Of a stretch of 32,612 bases of DNA, positions 23,480 through 31,126 are shown one piece after another. Under the pieces are notes generated by a model that did not search any database, was not told the origin of the DNA, and saw nothing but the letters and a program-made list of their open reading frames with translations. How positions within the stretch are numbered: the first letter of the stretch is position 1; each line of letters opens with the position of its first letter. Position numbers and translations under genes: made by a program. The stretch is from the NCBI RefSeq assembly GCF_020532625.1, contig NZ_JAJAUY010000067.1, positions 1 to 32,612 of the forward strand. Direction: 5' to 3'. This DNA comes from Streptomyces antimicrobicus. GTDB taxonomy: Bacteria; Actinomycetota; Actinomycetes; Streptomycetales; Streptomycetaceae.

Positions 23480-24867
23480 CGTCCGTCCCCCGGCTGGTCA
23501 TCGCCGCTCCCTCCTCGGGGAGCGGCAAGACCACGGTCGCGACCGGCCTGATGGCCGCCTTCGCCGGACGCGGCCTGGCCGTGTCCCCGCACAAGGCCGG
23601 GCCCGACTACATCGACCCCGGCTACCACGCGCTGGCCACGGGCCGGCCGGGGCGCAACCTGGACGCGTTCCTGTGCGGGCCGGAGCTGATCGCCCCGCTG
23701 TTCGCGCACGGGGCGGCCGGGTGCGACCTGGCCGTGGTCGAGGGCGTGATGGGCCTGTACGACGGCGCGGCCGGGCGGGGCGAGCTGGCCTCGACGGCGC
23801 AGGTGGCCAAGCTGCTGCGGGCGCCGGTGGTGCTCGTGGTGGACGCGAGCTCGCAGTCGCGGTCGGTGGCGGCGCTGGTGCACGGCTTCGCCTCGTTCGA
23901 CCCCCAGGTGCGCCTGGGCGGTGTGATCCTGAACAAGGTCGGTTCCGACCGGCACGAGGTGATGCTGCGCGAGGCGCTGGAGGAGGCCGGCACGCCGGTC
24001 CTCGGCGTCCTGCGCCGGGCCCCGCAGGTGGCCACCCCGTCCCGCCACCTCGGCCTGGTGCCCGTGGCCGAACGCCGCGCCGACGCCGTGGCCGCCGTGG
24101 CGGCCCTGGCGGAGCAGGTCCGCCAGGGCTGCGACCTGGACGCGCTGCTGGCCCTGGCCCGCTCGGCCCCGCCCCTGGCGGGCGAGCCGTGGTCGCCCCC
24201 TCCCGCCGCGGTGGACACGGCTCCGGGCGGACCCCGGCCCGTCATCGCCGTGGCCGGGGGCGCCGCCTTCACCTTCTCCTACGCCGAGCACGCCGAGCTG
24301 CTCACGGCCGCCGGGGCGCAGGTGGTGGCGTTCGACCCGCTGCACGACGAGGCCCTGCCGGACGGCACGGCCGGCCTCGTCGTCGGCGGTGGGTTCCCCG
24401 AGGTCTACGCCCAGGACCTGGGGGCCAACGAACGCCTGCGCAAGGCCGTGGCCGAACTGGCGGCGGCCGGCGCGCCGGTGGCCGCGGAGTGCGCCGGGCT
24501 GCTCTACCTCGTCCGGTCCCTCGACGGCACCCCGATGTGCGGCGTCATCGACGCCCACGCCCGCATGACGCAGCGGCTGACCCTCGGCTACCGCGAGGCG
24601 GTCGCGGTGTCGGACAGCCCGCTCGCGGCGGCCGGCACCCGGCTGCGCGGTCACGAGTTCCACCGCACGGTGGTGGAGCCGTCCGCCGGCGCGACGCCGG
24701 CCTGGGGCTTCACCCGTCCCGAGCGGCGCGTCGAGGGCTTCGTGCAGCAGGGCGTGCACGCCAGCTACCTGCACACCCACTGGGCGGCGGAGCCGTCCGT
24801 GGCGGCGCGTCTGACGGCGGCGGCGCGGGCCCACGCGGCGGCCCGGGAGCACCCGGCCACGCCATGA
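23476..24867 (+). CDS. cobB: Cobyrinate a,c-diamide synthase (CobB/CbiA)
   Basis: A 463-residue glutamine-dependent amidotransferase that amidates side chains a and c of cobyrinate. N-terminal ATPase domain: VIAAPSSGSGKTTVATGL at about residue 7, AGPDYIDPGYH, and VEGVMGLYDG. C-terminal amidotransferase domain: nucleophile in AAECAGLLYL (Cys339), and HASYLHTHW near the end for the His. The GTG start overlaps the cobO stop by 4 nt (GTGA). This is the last gene of the operon. A convergent ZIP transporter gene ends only 2 nt beyond the cobB stop codon, and no terminator hairpin separates them, so transcripts may overlap. Confidence 0.96.
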   Translation: MTSVPRLVIAAPSSGSGKTTVATGLMAAFAGRGLAVSPHKAGPDYIDPGYHALATGRPGRNLDAFLCGPELIAPLFAHGAAGCDLAVVEGVMGLYDGAAGRGELASTAQVAKLLRAPVVLVVDASSQSRSVAALVHGFASFDPQVRLGGVILNKVGSDRHEVMLREALEEAGTPVLGVLRRAPQVATPSRHLGLVPVAERRADAVAAVAALAEQVRQGCDLDALLALARSAPPLAGEPWSPPPAAVDTAPGGPRPVIAVAGGAAFTFSYAEHAELLTAAGAQVVAFDPLHDEALPDGTAGLVVGGGFPEVYAQDLGANERLRKAVAELAAAGAPVAAECAGLLYLVRSLDGTPMCGVIDAHARMTQRLTLGYREAVAVSDSPLAAAGTRLRGHEFHRTVVEPSAGATPAWGFTRPERRVEGFVQQGVHASYLHTHWAAEPSVAARLTAAARAHAAAREHPATP

Positions 24868-24869
24868 GC

Positions 24870-25607
24870 TCATTCCGCGACGCCGACGACCAGCCAGATC
24901 CCGGCCACCCCGCCCACCGTGCACAGCAGCGTCGACAGGGCGGGGTGCCGGTGGTGCGCCTCGGGCAGGATCTCGGCGGACGCGAGGTAGAGCAAAGCGC
25001 CGCCGAAGAAGCCGAGGTAGGCACCGAGCGGTTCCTCCGGAAGGGTGAACAGCAGGGTGGACGCGGCGCCGACGACCGGGGCTACGGCGTCCGCGAACAG
25101 CATCGCGAGCGCCTTGCGGCGGGCGTTCCCGTAGAGGCGGGTGAGGGTGTAGGTGTTGAAGCCGTCGGCGAAGTCGTGGGTGACCACGGCCAGCGCCACG
25201 GCGGCCCCCATCCCGCCGCCGACCTGGAACGCCGCGCCCAGCGCCACCCCGTCGGCGAGGCTGTGGCCGACCATCGCCGCCGCCGCGGTCAGGCCGACCT
25301 GCGGCACCCGGGCCCCGTTCTCGGCGCCGTGCGCGGCCTGCCGTACGGCCAGCAGGCGTTCCACGACGTGCGCGGTCAGGAAGCCGCCCACGAACAGCAG
25401 CAGGGCCGCCGGGACGCCGAACACCGGGGTGCCGGCGGCGTCCAGGGCCTCCGGCAGCAGGTCCAGGCCCACCACGCCGAGCATCAGCCCGCCGGCGAGG
25501 CCCAGGACCAGGTGGCGGCGGTCGGTGACGCGTTGCGCCGTCCATCCGCCCGCCAGCGTCATCAGGAACGCGCCCAGCGCCACGATCACCGCCATGTGCC
25601 CCTGCAT
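24870..25607 (-). CDS. ZIP-family metal transporter
   Basis: A 245-residue membrane protein with about eight hydrophobic segments and the ZIP layout. TM4 carries MVGHSLADGVALGAAFQ and TM5 carries VVTHDFADGFNTYTL, matching the paired metal-site helices of ZIP proteins (often HNxPEG and HxxPE). A His-poor loop and SAEILPEAHHRHPALS with a His cluster lie near the C-terminus. Zinc is the usual substrate, but ZIP proteins can be broad, and its location inside a cobalamin locus raises cobalt as a possibility. ATG at 25605-25607 gives MQGHMAVIV. The second ATG (25593-25595) has GGGG 3 nt upstream and may be the true start. A CACGTG-containing dyad lies between this gene and cobC. Confidence 0.85.
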   Translation of the reverse strand: MQGHMAVIVALGAFLMTLAGGWTAQRVTDRRHLVLGLAGGLMLGVVGLDLLPEALDAAGTPVFGVPAALLLFVGGFLTAHVVERLLAVRQAAHGAENGARVPQVGLTAAAAMVGHSLADGVALGAAFQVGGGMGAAVALAVVTHDFADGFNTYTLTRLYGNARRKALAMLFADAVAPVVGAASTLLFTLPEEPLGAYLGFFGGALLYLASAEILPEAHHRHPALSTLLCTVGGVAGIWLVVGVAE

Positions 25608-25625
25608 ACCGACTGCCGGGCCCGG

Positions 25626-25639
25626 GCGCACGTGTGCGC
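25626..25639. promoter_or_regulatory. Dyad in the divergent ZIP/cobC promoter region
   Basis: GCGCAC (25626-25631) and GTGCGC (25634-25639) flank GT, forming a 14-bp near-palindrome in the 79-bp gap between divergent genes. Possible operator; the regulator is unknown. Confidence 0.35.
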
Positions 25640-25686
25640 GCGCACCAGGACAGGACCCGACGTTGACGAGTGAGGAAGGACCGCCG

Positions 25687-27114
25687 ATGGGCGAGTACGA
25701 GCAGGTGGTGGTCGGCGTCGGCGCCCGCGCGGGGGTGTCGGCGGCGGAGGTGTGCACGCTGGTGGAGGAGACGCTGTGCGCCGCCGGGCTGCCCGTGGCG
25801 GCGGTGACGGCGCTGGCCACGGTCGAGTCCAAGGCCGGGGAGCCGGGGATCGCCGAGGCGGCGAAACGTTTCGGCCTCCCTCTGCTCGGCTACCCGGCCG
25901 AGGAACTGGCCCGGGTCGCGGTCCCGCATCCGGCGCAAGCGGTACAGGAGGCCACCGGCACCCCGTCGGTGGCCGAGGCGGCGGCGCTGGCCGGCAGCGG
26001 CGGCGGGCACCTGCTGGTGGCGAAGCGGAAGTCGGCGGCGGCGACCTGTGCGCTGGCCGCCGTCTTGGAGGCGCACGACCTGCGCCACCACGGGGACGCC
26101 GAGGTGGTGGACGGCGGCGCGGGGCTCGTCGACCTGGCGGTCAACGTCCGCACCGGCACCCCGCCGGCCTGGCTCAAGCAGCGGATCGCCGACTCGCTGG
26201 ACACCCTGGCTGCCTATCCGGACGGCCGGGCGGCCCGGGCGGCGGTCGCCGCGCGGCACGGCCTGCCGGTGGAGCGGGTGCTGCTGACCGCCGGGGCGGC
26301 CGAGGCGTTCGTGCTGGTCGCGCGCGCCCTGGGCGCCGTACGGCCGGTGGTGGTGCATCCGCAGTTCACCGAGCCGGAGGCGGCCCTGCGCGACGCCGGG
26401 CACCGGGTGGAGCGGGTGCTGCTGCGGGCCGAGGACGGCTTCCGGCTGGATCCGGCGCTGGTGCCGCCGGAGGCCGACCTGGTGGTGGTGGGCAACCCGA
26501 CCAACCCGACCTCCGTACTGCACCCGGCCGCCGACCTGGTCGCGCTGGCCCGGCCGGGGCGGATCCTGGTGGTGGACGAGGCGTTCATGGACGCGGTGCC
26601 GGGCGAGCGGGAGGCGCTGGCCGGGCGGACGGACGTGCCGGGGCTGGTGGTGCTGCGCAGCCTGACCAAGACCTGGGGGCTGGCCGGGCTGCGGATCGGC
26701 TACGTGCTCGCCGAACCGGAGGTGATCGCCCGGCTCGCGGCGGCGCAGCCGCTGTGGCCGGTGTCGAGCCCGGCGCTGGCCGCGGCCGAGGCCTGCGTGT
26801 CGCCGCGGGCCCTGGCGGAGGCGGAGGCCGCCGCGGAGCGGATCGCGGTGGACCGGGCGCATCTGCTCGCCGGGCTGGCGGAGTTCGAGGAGATCTCGGT
26901 GTGCGGCGCGGCGCAGGGGCCGTTCGTGCTGATCCGGGTGGAGCGGGCGGCCGAGGTGCGGACCCGGCTGCGGGCCCTCGGCTTCGCCGTGCGGCGCGGG
27001 GACACCTTCCCCGGGCTGGACCGCTCCTGGCTGCGGCTGGCGGTGCGCGACCGGGCGACGACGGGCCGACTCCTCCAGGCCCTGGACCACGCGCTGACCC
27101 TCACCTCGCCCTGA
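25687..27114 (+). CDS. cobC: CobE-CobC fusion: CbiG-C-like domain plus PLP-dependent threonine-phosphate decarboxylase-like enzyme
   Basis: A 475-residue bidomain protein. Residues 1 to about 115 (VVVGVGARAGVSAAEVCTLV, TALATVESKAGEPGIAEAAK, LLVAKRKSAAATCALA) resemble the CobE/CbiG C-terminal domain. From about 130 a fold-type I aminotransferase domain follows: VDLAVNVRTGTP, LLTAGAAEAF, VVGNPTNPTS (Asn ligand), VVDEAFMD (Asp) and the Schiff-base lysine in RSLTKTWGLAGLRIGY (Lys328). The same architecture is known to me as the Rv2231c-family CobC. The C-terminal enzyme probably supplies (R)-1-aminopropanol O-phosphate for CobD. ATG 25687 has GAGGAAGGA 6 nt upstream. It stands apart from the riboswitch operon and has no visible riboswitch of its own. 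Confidence 0.9.
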   Translation: MGEYEQVVVGVGARAGVSAAEVCTLVEETLCAAGLPVAAVTALATVESKAGEPGIAEAAKRFGLPLLGYPAEELARVAVPHPAQAVQEATGTPSVAEAAALAGSGGGHLLVAKRKSAAATCALAAVLEAHDLRHHGDAEVVDGGAGLVDLAVNVRTGTPPAWLKQRIADSLDTLAAYPDGRAARAAVAARHGLPVERVLLTAGAAEAFVLVARALGAVRPVVVHPQFTEPEAALRDAGHRVERVLLRAEDGFRLDPALVPPEADLVVVGNPTNPTSVLHPAADLVALARPGRILVVDEAFMDAVPGEREALAGRTDVPGLVVLRSLTKTWGLAGLRIGYVLAEPEVIARLAAAQPLWPVSSPALAAAEACVSPRALAEAEAAAERIAVDRAHLLAGLAEFEEISVCGAAQGPFVLIRVERAAEVRTRLRALGFAVRRGDTFPGLDRSWLRLAVRDRATTGRLLQALDHALTLTSP

Positions 27115-27124
27115 CCGGGGCGGG

Positions 27125-27151
27125 CGGGGCGGGGGCTCGTCCCCCGCCCCG
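27125..27151 (+). terminator. Terminator after cobC
   Basis: GGGGCGGGGG (27126-27135) and CCCCCGCCCC (27141-27150), extended by C27125-G27151, form an 11-bp stem with loop CTCGT, 10 nt after the stop codon. Confidence 0.8.
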
Positions 27152-27179
27152 GCCGGACCCCGGACGGCGTAACGTTCCA

Positions 27180-27191
27180 CCATCCGGATGG
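27180..27191. promoter_or_regulatory. 12-bp palindrome in the CapA promoter region
   Basis: CCATCCGGATGG is a perfect palindrome, flanked by GTTCC (27174-27178) and GGAAC (27197-27201). It lies about 75 nt upstream of the CapA-family start codon and could be an operator. Confidence 0.4.
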
Positions 27192-27266
27192 CGTACGGAA
27201 CAGGCGTGCGACAGTATCCGGGGGGAGTCGGAACTCCGCGTCCGGCCGCCGAACAGGGGGAACGTG

Positions 27267-28487
27267 ATGAGGACACCGGCCAGGATCGGGCTGGCGGTCA
27301 CTGTGCTGGCCGCCGTCGGCGCGGGCGCCTACGCCGCTCCGAAGCTGCTCGGCGCGGACGGCGCGTCCGCCGAGCAGCGGCTGTCGGGCGACGCCGCGCA
27401 GCGCGGCGGCACGCCCAAGGCCCAGGTACCCGCCGACGCCCGGCCGTTCACGCTGGTCGCGACCGGTGACATCATCCCGTACCCGTCGATCGTCCAGCGG
27501 GCCGCGGACGACGCGGGCGGCAAGGGCCACGACTTCCGCAAGATCCTCGCCGGGATCAAGCCGATCGTCTCGTCGGCGGACGTGGCGATATGCCACCACG
27601 AGATACCGTACGGCGCCCCGGGCGGCCCCTACACCGGCTACCCGACGTTCAAGGCGCCGCACGAACTGGCCGACGCCCTCAAGGACACCGGCTACGAGAG
27701 CTGCTCGACGGCCTCGAACCACACGCTGGACGCCGGGTACGAGGGCCTGGCCCGCACCCTGGAGCACCTCGACCGGGTCGGCATCAAGCACGTCGGCTCG
27801 GCCCGCGGCGCCGAGGAGGCCAAGGCCCCGGCGCTGCTGACCGCGGGTGGCGCGAAGATCGCGCAGCTGTCGTACACGTACGGCACGAACGGCATCCCGC
27901 TCCCCAAGGACAAGCCCTGGTCGGTGAATCTGCTCGACCAGAACCGGATCGTCGCCGACGCCCGCGCCGCCCGGAAGGCGGGCGCGGACGTCGTCGTCCT
28001 CAGCATCCACTGGGGCACCGAGTGGCAGACCGCCCCGGACCAGCAGCAGCGGGACCTGGCGCAGGCGCTGACGGCGTCGCGCACCGACGGGCTGCCCGAC
28101 ATCGACCTGATCATCGGCACCCACAACCACGTGCCGCAGCCCTACGAGAAGATCAACGGCACGTGGGTGGTCTTCGGGATGGGCGACCAGGTCGCCAGCT
28201 TCGTGCCCGAGGACAAGAAGCGCGGGAACATGTCGTCCGTGCCCCGCTTCACCTTCGGCCCGTCGGCCGCGCACCCGGGCCGGTGGGAGGTGGTGAAGGC
28301 GGAGTACTTCACGCAGTACTCCGACATGGGACCGCCGTTCCGGGTGGTCTGCGCGTCCTGCGCCGCCTCGGACGGCGCGCTGCCGGCGGCGAAGAAGAAC
28401 GAGTACGCCGCCGTCGACCGGCAGGTCAGCGAGGCCGTGCTGTCGCGCAAGGCGGCCGAGCAGGGGCTGGTGAAGGCCACCCGGTAG
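27267..28487 (+). CDS. CapA-family (PgsA/YwtB-like) metallophosphatase-fold protein, secreted
   Basis: A 406-residue protein with an N-terminal signal segment (RIGLAVTVLAAVGAGAYAAP) and a single CapA domain. Motifs typical of this calcineurin-like family are VATGDIIPY (Asp), CSTASNHTLDAGYEG (Asn-His), LSIHWGTEW (His) and GTHNHVPQPYE (His), followed by WVVFGMGDQ. In Bacillus, CapA/PgsA takes part in poly-gamma-glutamate synthesis or export, but no PgsB/PgsC partners are here, so that role cannot be assumed. ATG 27267 is preceded by AGGGGG at 7 nt. A C-terminal pair of cysteines (VVCASCAAS) is notable. The stop codon is followed by 26-bp tandem repeats and a shared terminator. Confidence 0.88.
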   Translation: MRTPARIGLAVTVLAAVGAGAYAAPKLLGADGASAEQRLSGDAAQRGGTPKAQVPADARPFTLVATGDIIPYPSIVQRAADDAGGKGHDFRKILAGIKPIVSSADVAICHHEIPYGAPGGPYTGYPTFKAPHELADALKDTGYESCSTASNHTLDAGYEGLARTLEHLDRVGIKHVGSARGAEEAKAPALLTAGGAKIAQLSYTYGTNGIPLPKDKPWSVNLLDQNRIVADARAARKAGADVVVLSIHWGTEWQTAPDQQQRDLAQALTASRTDGLPDIDLIIGTHNHVPQPYEKINGTWVVFGMGDQVASFVPEDKKRGNMSSVPRFTFGPSAAHPGRWEVVKAEYFTQYSDMGPPFRVVCASCAASDGALPAAKKNEYAAVDRQVSEAVLSRKAAEQGLVKATR

Positions 28488-28562
28488 GCGCGGGCACCCG
28501 GGCGCGCGGTGGGCGCGGGCACCCCGGGCACGCGGTGGGCGCGGGCACTCCGGGCAGCACGC
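28487..28562. repeat. 26-bp tandem repeat, three copies
   Basis: Units at 28487-28510 (24 nt), 28511-28536 and 28537-28562 begin GGCGCGGGCAC or GGGCGCGGGCAC and diverge gradually. The first overlaps the last base of the CapA stop codon. No coding role. Confidence 0.75.
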
Positions 28563-28579
28563 CGTAGGCGACGCGGGCG

Positions 28580-28608
28580 CCTCAGGTGCCGTGCGGGTGC
28601 CTGAGGCC
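28580..28608. terminator. Shared terminator hairpin between CapA and LAETG-protein genes
   Basis: GCCTCAGG (28580-28587) and CCTGAGGC (28601-28608) form a perfect 8-bp stem with a 13-nt loop, extended outward by GGGCG/CGCCC with a 2-nt bulge. It lies between convergent genes. Confidence 0.65.
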
Positions 28609-28621
28609 TCGCCCGGGTGCG

Positions 28622-29593
28622 TCAGGCGTCGCCGTGGCCGCGGCCCCGGCCGCGGGTGAGGACGAGGGCGCCCGCGCCGGCGCCGAGCAGCAGGAGGGCG
28701 CCGCCCGCGAGGTAGGGCGTCAGCGAACTGCCGCCGGTCTCGGCGAGGTTGGCGTGGGTGCCGGAGGCCACCGGGGCGGTGCCGCCGGAGTGGACCTTGA
28801 CGTCCGCCGGCTTCGCCTCGGGCTGGGAACCGGTCTCGGGCTTGGTCTCTGGCTTGGTCTCGGGCTTGGCCGCCCTGGGGGACTCGCAGCGCGCCTCGGC
28901 CAGGACCACCTCGCCCTCGACCTCGGCGACGTTGAGCTCGAGCGGATTCACGGACACCTTCAGGCGCAGGGCGGCCGCCGCGGCGGTGGTCGAGGTGGTG
29001 CTCGCCTCGGACAGGGCCAGGGTCACCTCGCCCACGCCCGGCACCGCGACCCGGGTCGGGCCGCCGGCGGAGAGGGTGACCTTCTTGCCCAGGACGGTCA
29101 CCGCGCCGAGCACGTTCGAGCTGGCCACGGGCTGCCGGCCGGCCTCGCAGACGGCCTTGGAGGTGACCTTCTCGACCTCGATGAGGGACAGCACGGGCAG
29201 GCCCGGGACATGGACCTTGGCGTGCGCGAGTGCGGCCTCGGCCTCGGCCTGCCGGGTGTCGGCCGTGGCCTTGGAGGTGGCGACGTCCGCCTGGAGCACG
29301 TTCACCGGCCTGCCCTGGTCGACGCCGTCGAGCCGGACGGTCAGCGCGGTCTTCTCGGCCCGGGCGGGGGCGTCGACCTGGTTCAAGGTGGTCTGCAGCG
29401 GCAGGTGGACGGCCTTGTCGAGCAGGCCCACGTCCAACCCGGCCCGCAGGACGACCGCGCTCGCCTTGCCGGTGCCCGACGCCGGGGTGCCGGGCGGGGT
29501 GCCGGTGGCGTGGGCGGGCGGTGCGGCCAGCAGGGCGACCGCCCCCGTGGCGAGCAGGGCGGCCGCGGGCATGCGGAAGGTGGAGCTGTTCAA
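28622..29593 (-). CDS. SCO1860-family secreted protein with LAETG sortase anchor
   Basis: A 323-residue cell-wall protein. It has a signal peptide (MPAAALLATGAVALLAAPPAHA), a mature beta-rich domain with a Cys pair (KAVCEAG and EARCES), a repeated KPET linker (about residues 240-265), and a C-terminal sorting signal NLAETGGSS, a hydrophobic helix (YLAGGALLLLGAGAGALVL) and an Arg-rich tail RGRGRGHGDA. LAxTG signals are cut by class E sortases in Streptomyces. I recognise the overall family as that named after SCO1860; its function is unknown to me. TTG at 29591-29593 is chosen as start because GGGGG lies about 10 nt upstream; an in-frame ATG seven codons later (FRM) is the alternative. No sortase gene is in the window. 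Confidence 0.88.
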   Translation of the reverse strand: MNSSTFRMPAAALLATGAVALLAAPPAHATGTPPGTPASGTGKASAVVLRAGLDVGLLDKAVHLPLQTTLNQVDAPARAEKTALTVRLDGVDQGRPVNVLQADVATSKATADTRQAEAEAALAHAKVHVPGLPVLSLIEVEKVTSKAVCEAGRQPVASSNVLGAVTVLGKKVTLSAGGPTRVAVPGVGEVTLALSEASTTSTTAAAAALRLKVSVNPLELNVAEVEGEVVLAEARCESPRAAKPETKPETKPETGSQPEAKPADVKVHSGGTAPVASGTHANLAETGGSSLTPYLAGGALLLLGAGAGALVLTRGRGRGHGDA

Positions 29594-29966
29594 GGTGGTG
29601 GAACCCCCAGGGAGATGGGTGGCCGCCGCGCCGCCCATGGGGGACATGGCGCACGCCGACGGCCTCGTCCCCGAAATCTTTACGCACTGTGGGTGAACAG
29701 GCGGACACCCGACGTGAGTTCACTCCAAAGAGGGGTTTCCGTGACATTGTTCGAATTACGGCGCCCCACCTGGCACAGGAGTACCCCCTCGCCCCACCTC
29801 AGCGCGGACGAACGGCCCGGCGCGACCCGGCCCAGCCTCGACGCGGCTCGACGCGCCCCATTCCAACGACCGGCCGGGCCACCGCGTCACGGCCCTGCGT
29901 CAACACCGGCGTCAACGCGGGCGCCGACGCGACCCGGACGCGGCCCCGACGCGGCCCCGACCGGCT
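29594..29966. other. Gene-free region upstream of the LAETG-protein gene
   Basis: The right half (about 29880-29960) contains short GC-rich repeats (GACGCGGCCCC twice, GCGTCAAC twice). The left half holds an A/T-richer patch at 29675-29760 that probably includes the LAETG-gene promoter: on the minus strand GTAAAGAT at 29675-29682 is -10-like. No ORF with coding character was found. Confidence 0.5.
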
Positions 29967-31061
29967 TCATGCGAAGATCCGGCCGTTGAGCACGACCCGG
30001 AGCGGGTCCGCCAGCGCCCGCACGTCCGCGCGCGGGTCCTCGGCGTAGACCACCAGGTCCGCCGGAGCGCCCTCCTCCAGACCCGGCCGCCCCAGCCAGC
30101 TCCGGGCTCCCCAGGCCGTCGCCGAGAGCGCGTCCAGGGCGGGGATACCGGCCTTGACCAGTTCCGCCACCTCCGCCGCGACCAGCCCGTGCGGCAGCGA
30201 ACCGCCCGCGTCCGTGCCGACGTAGACCGGCACCCCGGCGTCGTAGGCCGCGCGGACCGTGTCGTAGCGGCGTTCGTGGAGCCGGCGCATATGCGCCGAC
30301 CAGCGCGGGAACTTCGCCTCGCCACCCGCCGCGAGCCGCGGGAACGTCGCGATGTTCACCAGGGTCGGCACGATCGCCACCTGCCGTTCGGCGAAGAGCG
30401 GAATGGTCTCCTCCGTCAGCCCCGTGGCGTGCTCGACGCAGTCGATGCCCGCCTCGACCAGGTCGCGCAGCGAGTCCTCGGCGAAGCAGTGCGCGGTGAC
30501 CCGGGCACCGAGCCGGTGCGCCTCCGCGATGGCCGCCTCCACCGCCTCGCGCGGCCAGCACGGCGTCAGATCGCCGACCTCCCGCTCGATCCAGTCGCCG
30601 ACCAGCTTGACCCAGCCGTCGCCGCGCACCGCCTCGCGGGCGACGTAGGCCACCAGATCGCCGGGCTCGATCTCGTGGGCGTAGTTGCGGATGTAGCGGC
30701 GGGTGCGGGCGATGTGGCGGCCGGCCCGGATGATCTTCGGAAGGTCGTCGCGGTCGTCGATCCAGCGGGTGTCGGACGGCGAACCGGCGTCCCGGATCAG
30801 CAGCGCTCCCGCCTCCCGGTCGGTGAGCGCCTGCTTCTCGCTGGTCACCTCGTCCACCGGGCCGTGGGCGTCGAGGCCCACGTGGCAGTGCGCGTCGACC
30901 AGGCCGGGCAGCGCCCAGCCGGAGACGGTGGTCACCTCACCGGCGGTGCGCGGGCGTTCGTAGGTGATCCGGCCGCCGACGACCCACAGCTCGTCGCGGA
31001 CGTCCTGCGGACCCACCAGGACCCGCCCCTTCACATGCAGCACATGGCTCACGTCGCTCAT
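29967..31061 (-). CDS. Amidohydrolase-family protein (metal-dependent hydrolase)
   Basis: A 364-residue protein of the amidohydrolase superfamily with all metal-site motifs in order: PGLVDAHCHVG (HxH on strand 1), GWVKLVGD (possible carbamylated Lys), ARVTAHCF (His), CVEHATGL (His) and YVGTDAGGSLPHG (Asp). The N- and C-terminal beta segments (VLHVKGRVLVGPQD and DLVVYAEDPR) are typical of imidazolonepropionase/prolidase-like members. The substrate cannot be told from sequence. ATG 31059-31061 is preceded by no Shine-Dalgarno but by TACAGT (31068-31073) ending 6 nt before, suggesting a leaderless transcript. The gene is divergent from the class V aminotransferase gene across 65 bp. Confidence 0.9.
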   Translation of the reverse strand: MSDVSHVLHVKGRVLVGPQDVRDELWVVGGRITYERPRTAGEVTTVSGWALPGLVDAHCHVGLDAHGPVDEVTSEKQALTDREAGALLIRDAGSPSDTRWIDDRDDLPKIIRAGRHIARTRRYIRNYAHEIEPGDLVAYVAREAVRGDGWVKLVGDWIEREVGDLTPCWPREAVEAAIAEAHRLGARVTAHCFAEDSLRDLVEAGIDCVEHATGLTEETIPLFAERQVAIVPTLVNIATFPRLAAGGEAKFPRWSAHMRRLHERRYDTVRAAYDAGVPVYVGTDAGGSLPHGLVAAEVAELVKAGIPALDALSATAWGARSWLGRPGLEEGAPADLVVYAEDPRADVRALADPLRVVLNGRIFA

Positions 31062-31067
31062 GTCCGC

Positions 31068-31073
31068 ACTGTA
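31068..31073 (-). promoter_or_regulatory. Putative -10 box of a leaderless amidohydrolase transcript
   Basis: TACAGT on the minus strand fits TANNNT, 6 nt upstream of the ATG. TAGGCT at 31087-31092 on the plus strand is a -10 candidate for the divergent aminotransferase gene. Confidence 0.4.
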
Positions 31074-31126
31074 CGCACGGCATCGGTAGGCTCACCCTCG
31101 TACCTTCGGACGAAGAGAGCACCACC

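Noticed and set aside
22786..27276. A 1496-codon minus-strand open frame antisense to the cobalamin genes
   Set aside because: It is low-complexity (Arg/Gly/Pro/His/Gln-rich) and lies opposite well-supported genes cobO, cobB and cobC. Long antisense frames are expected at this GC content.
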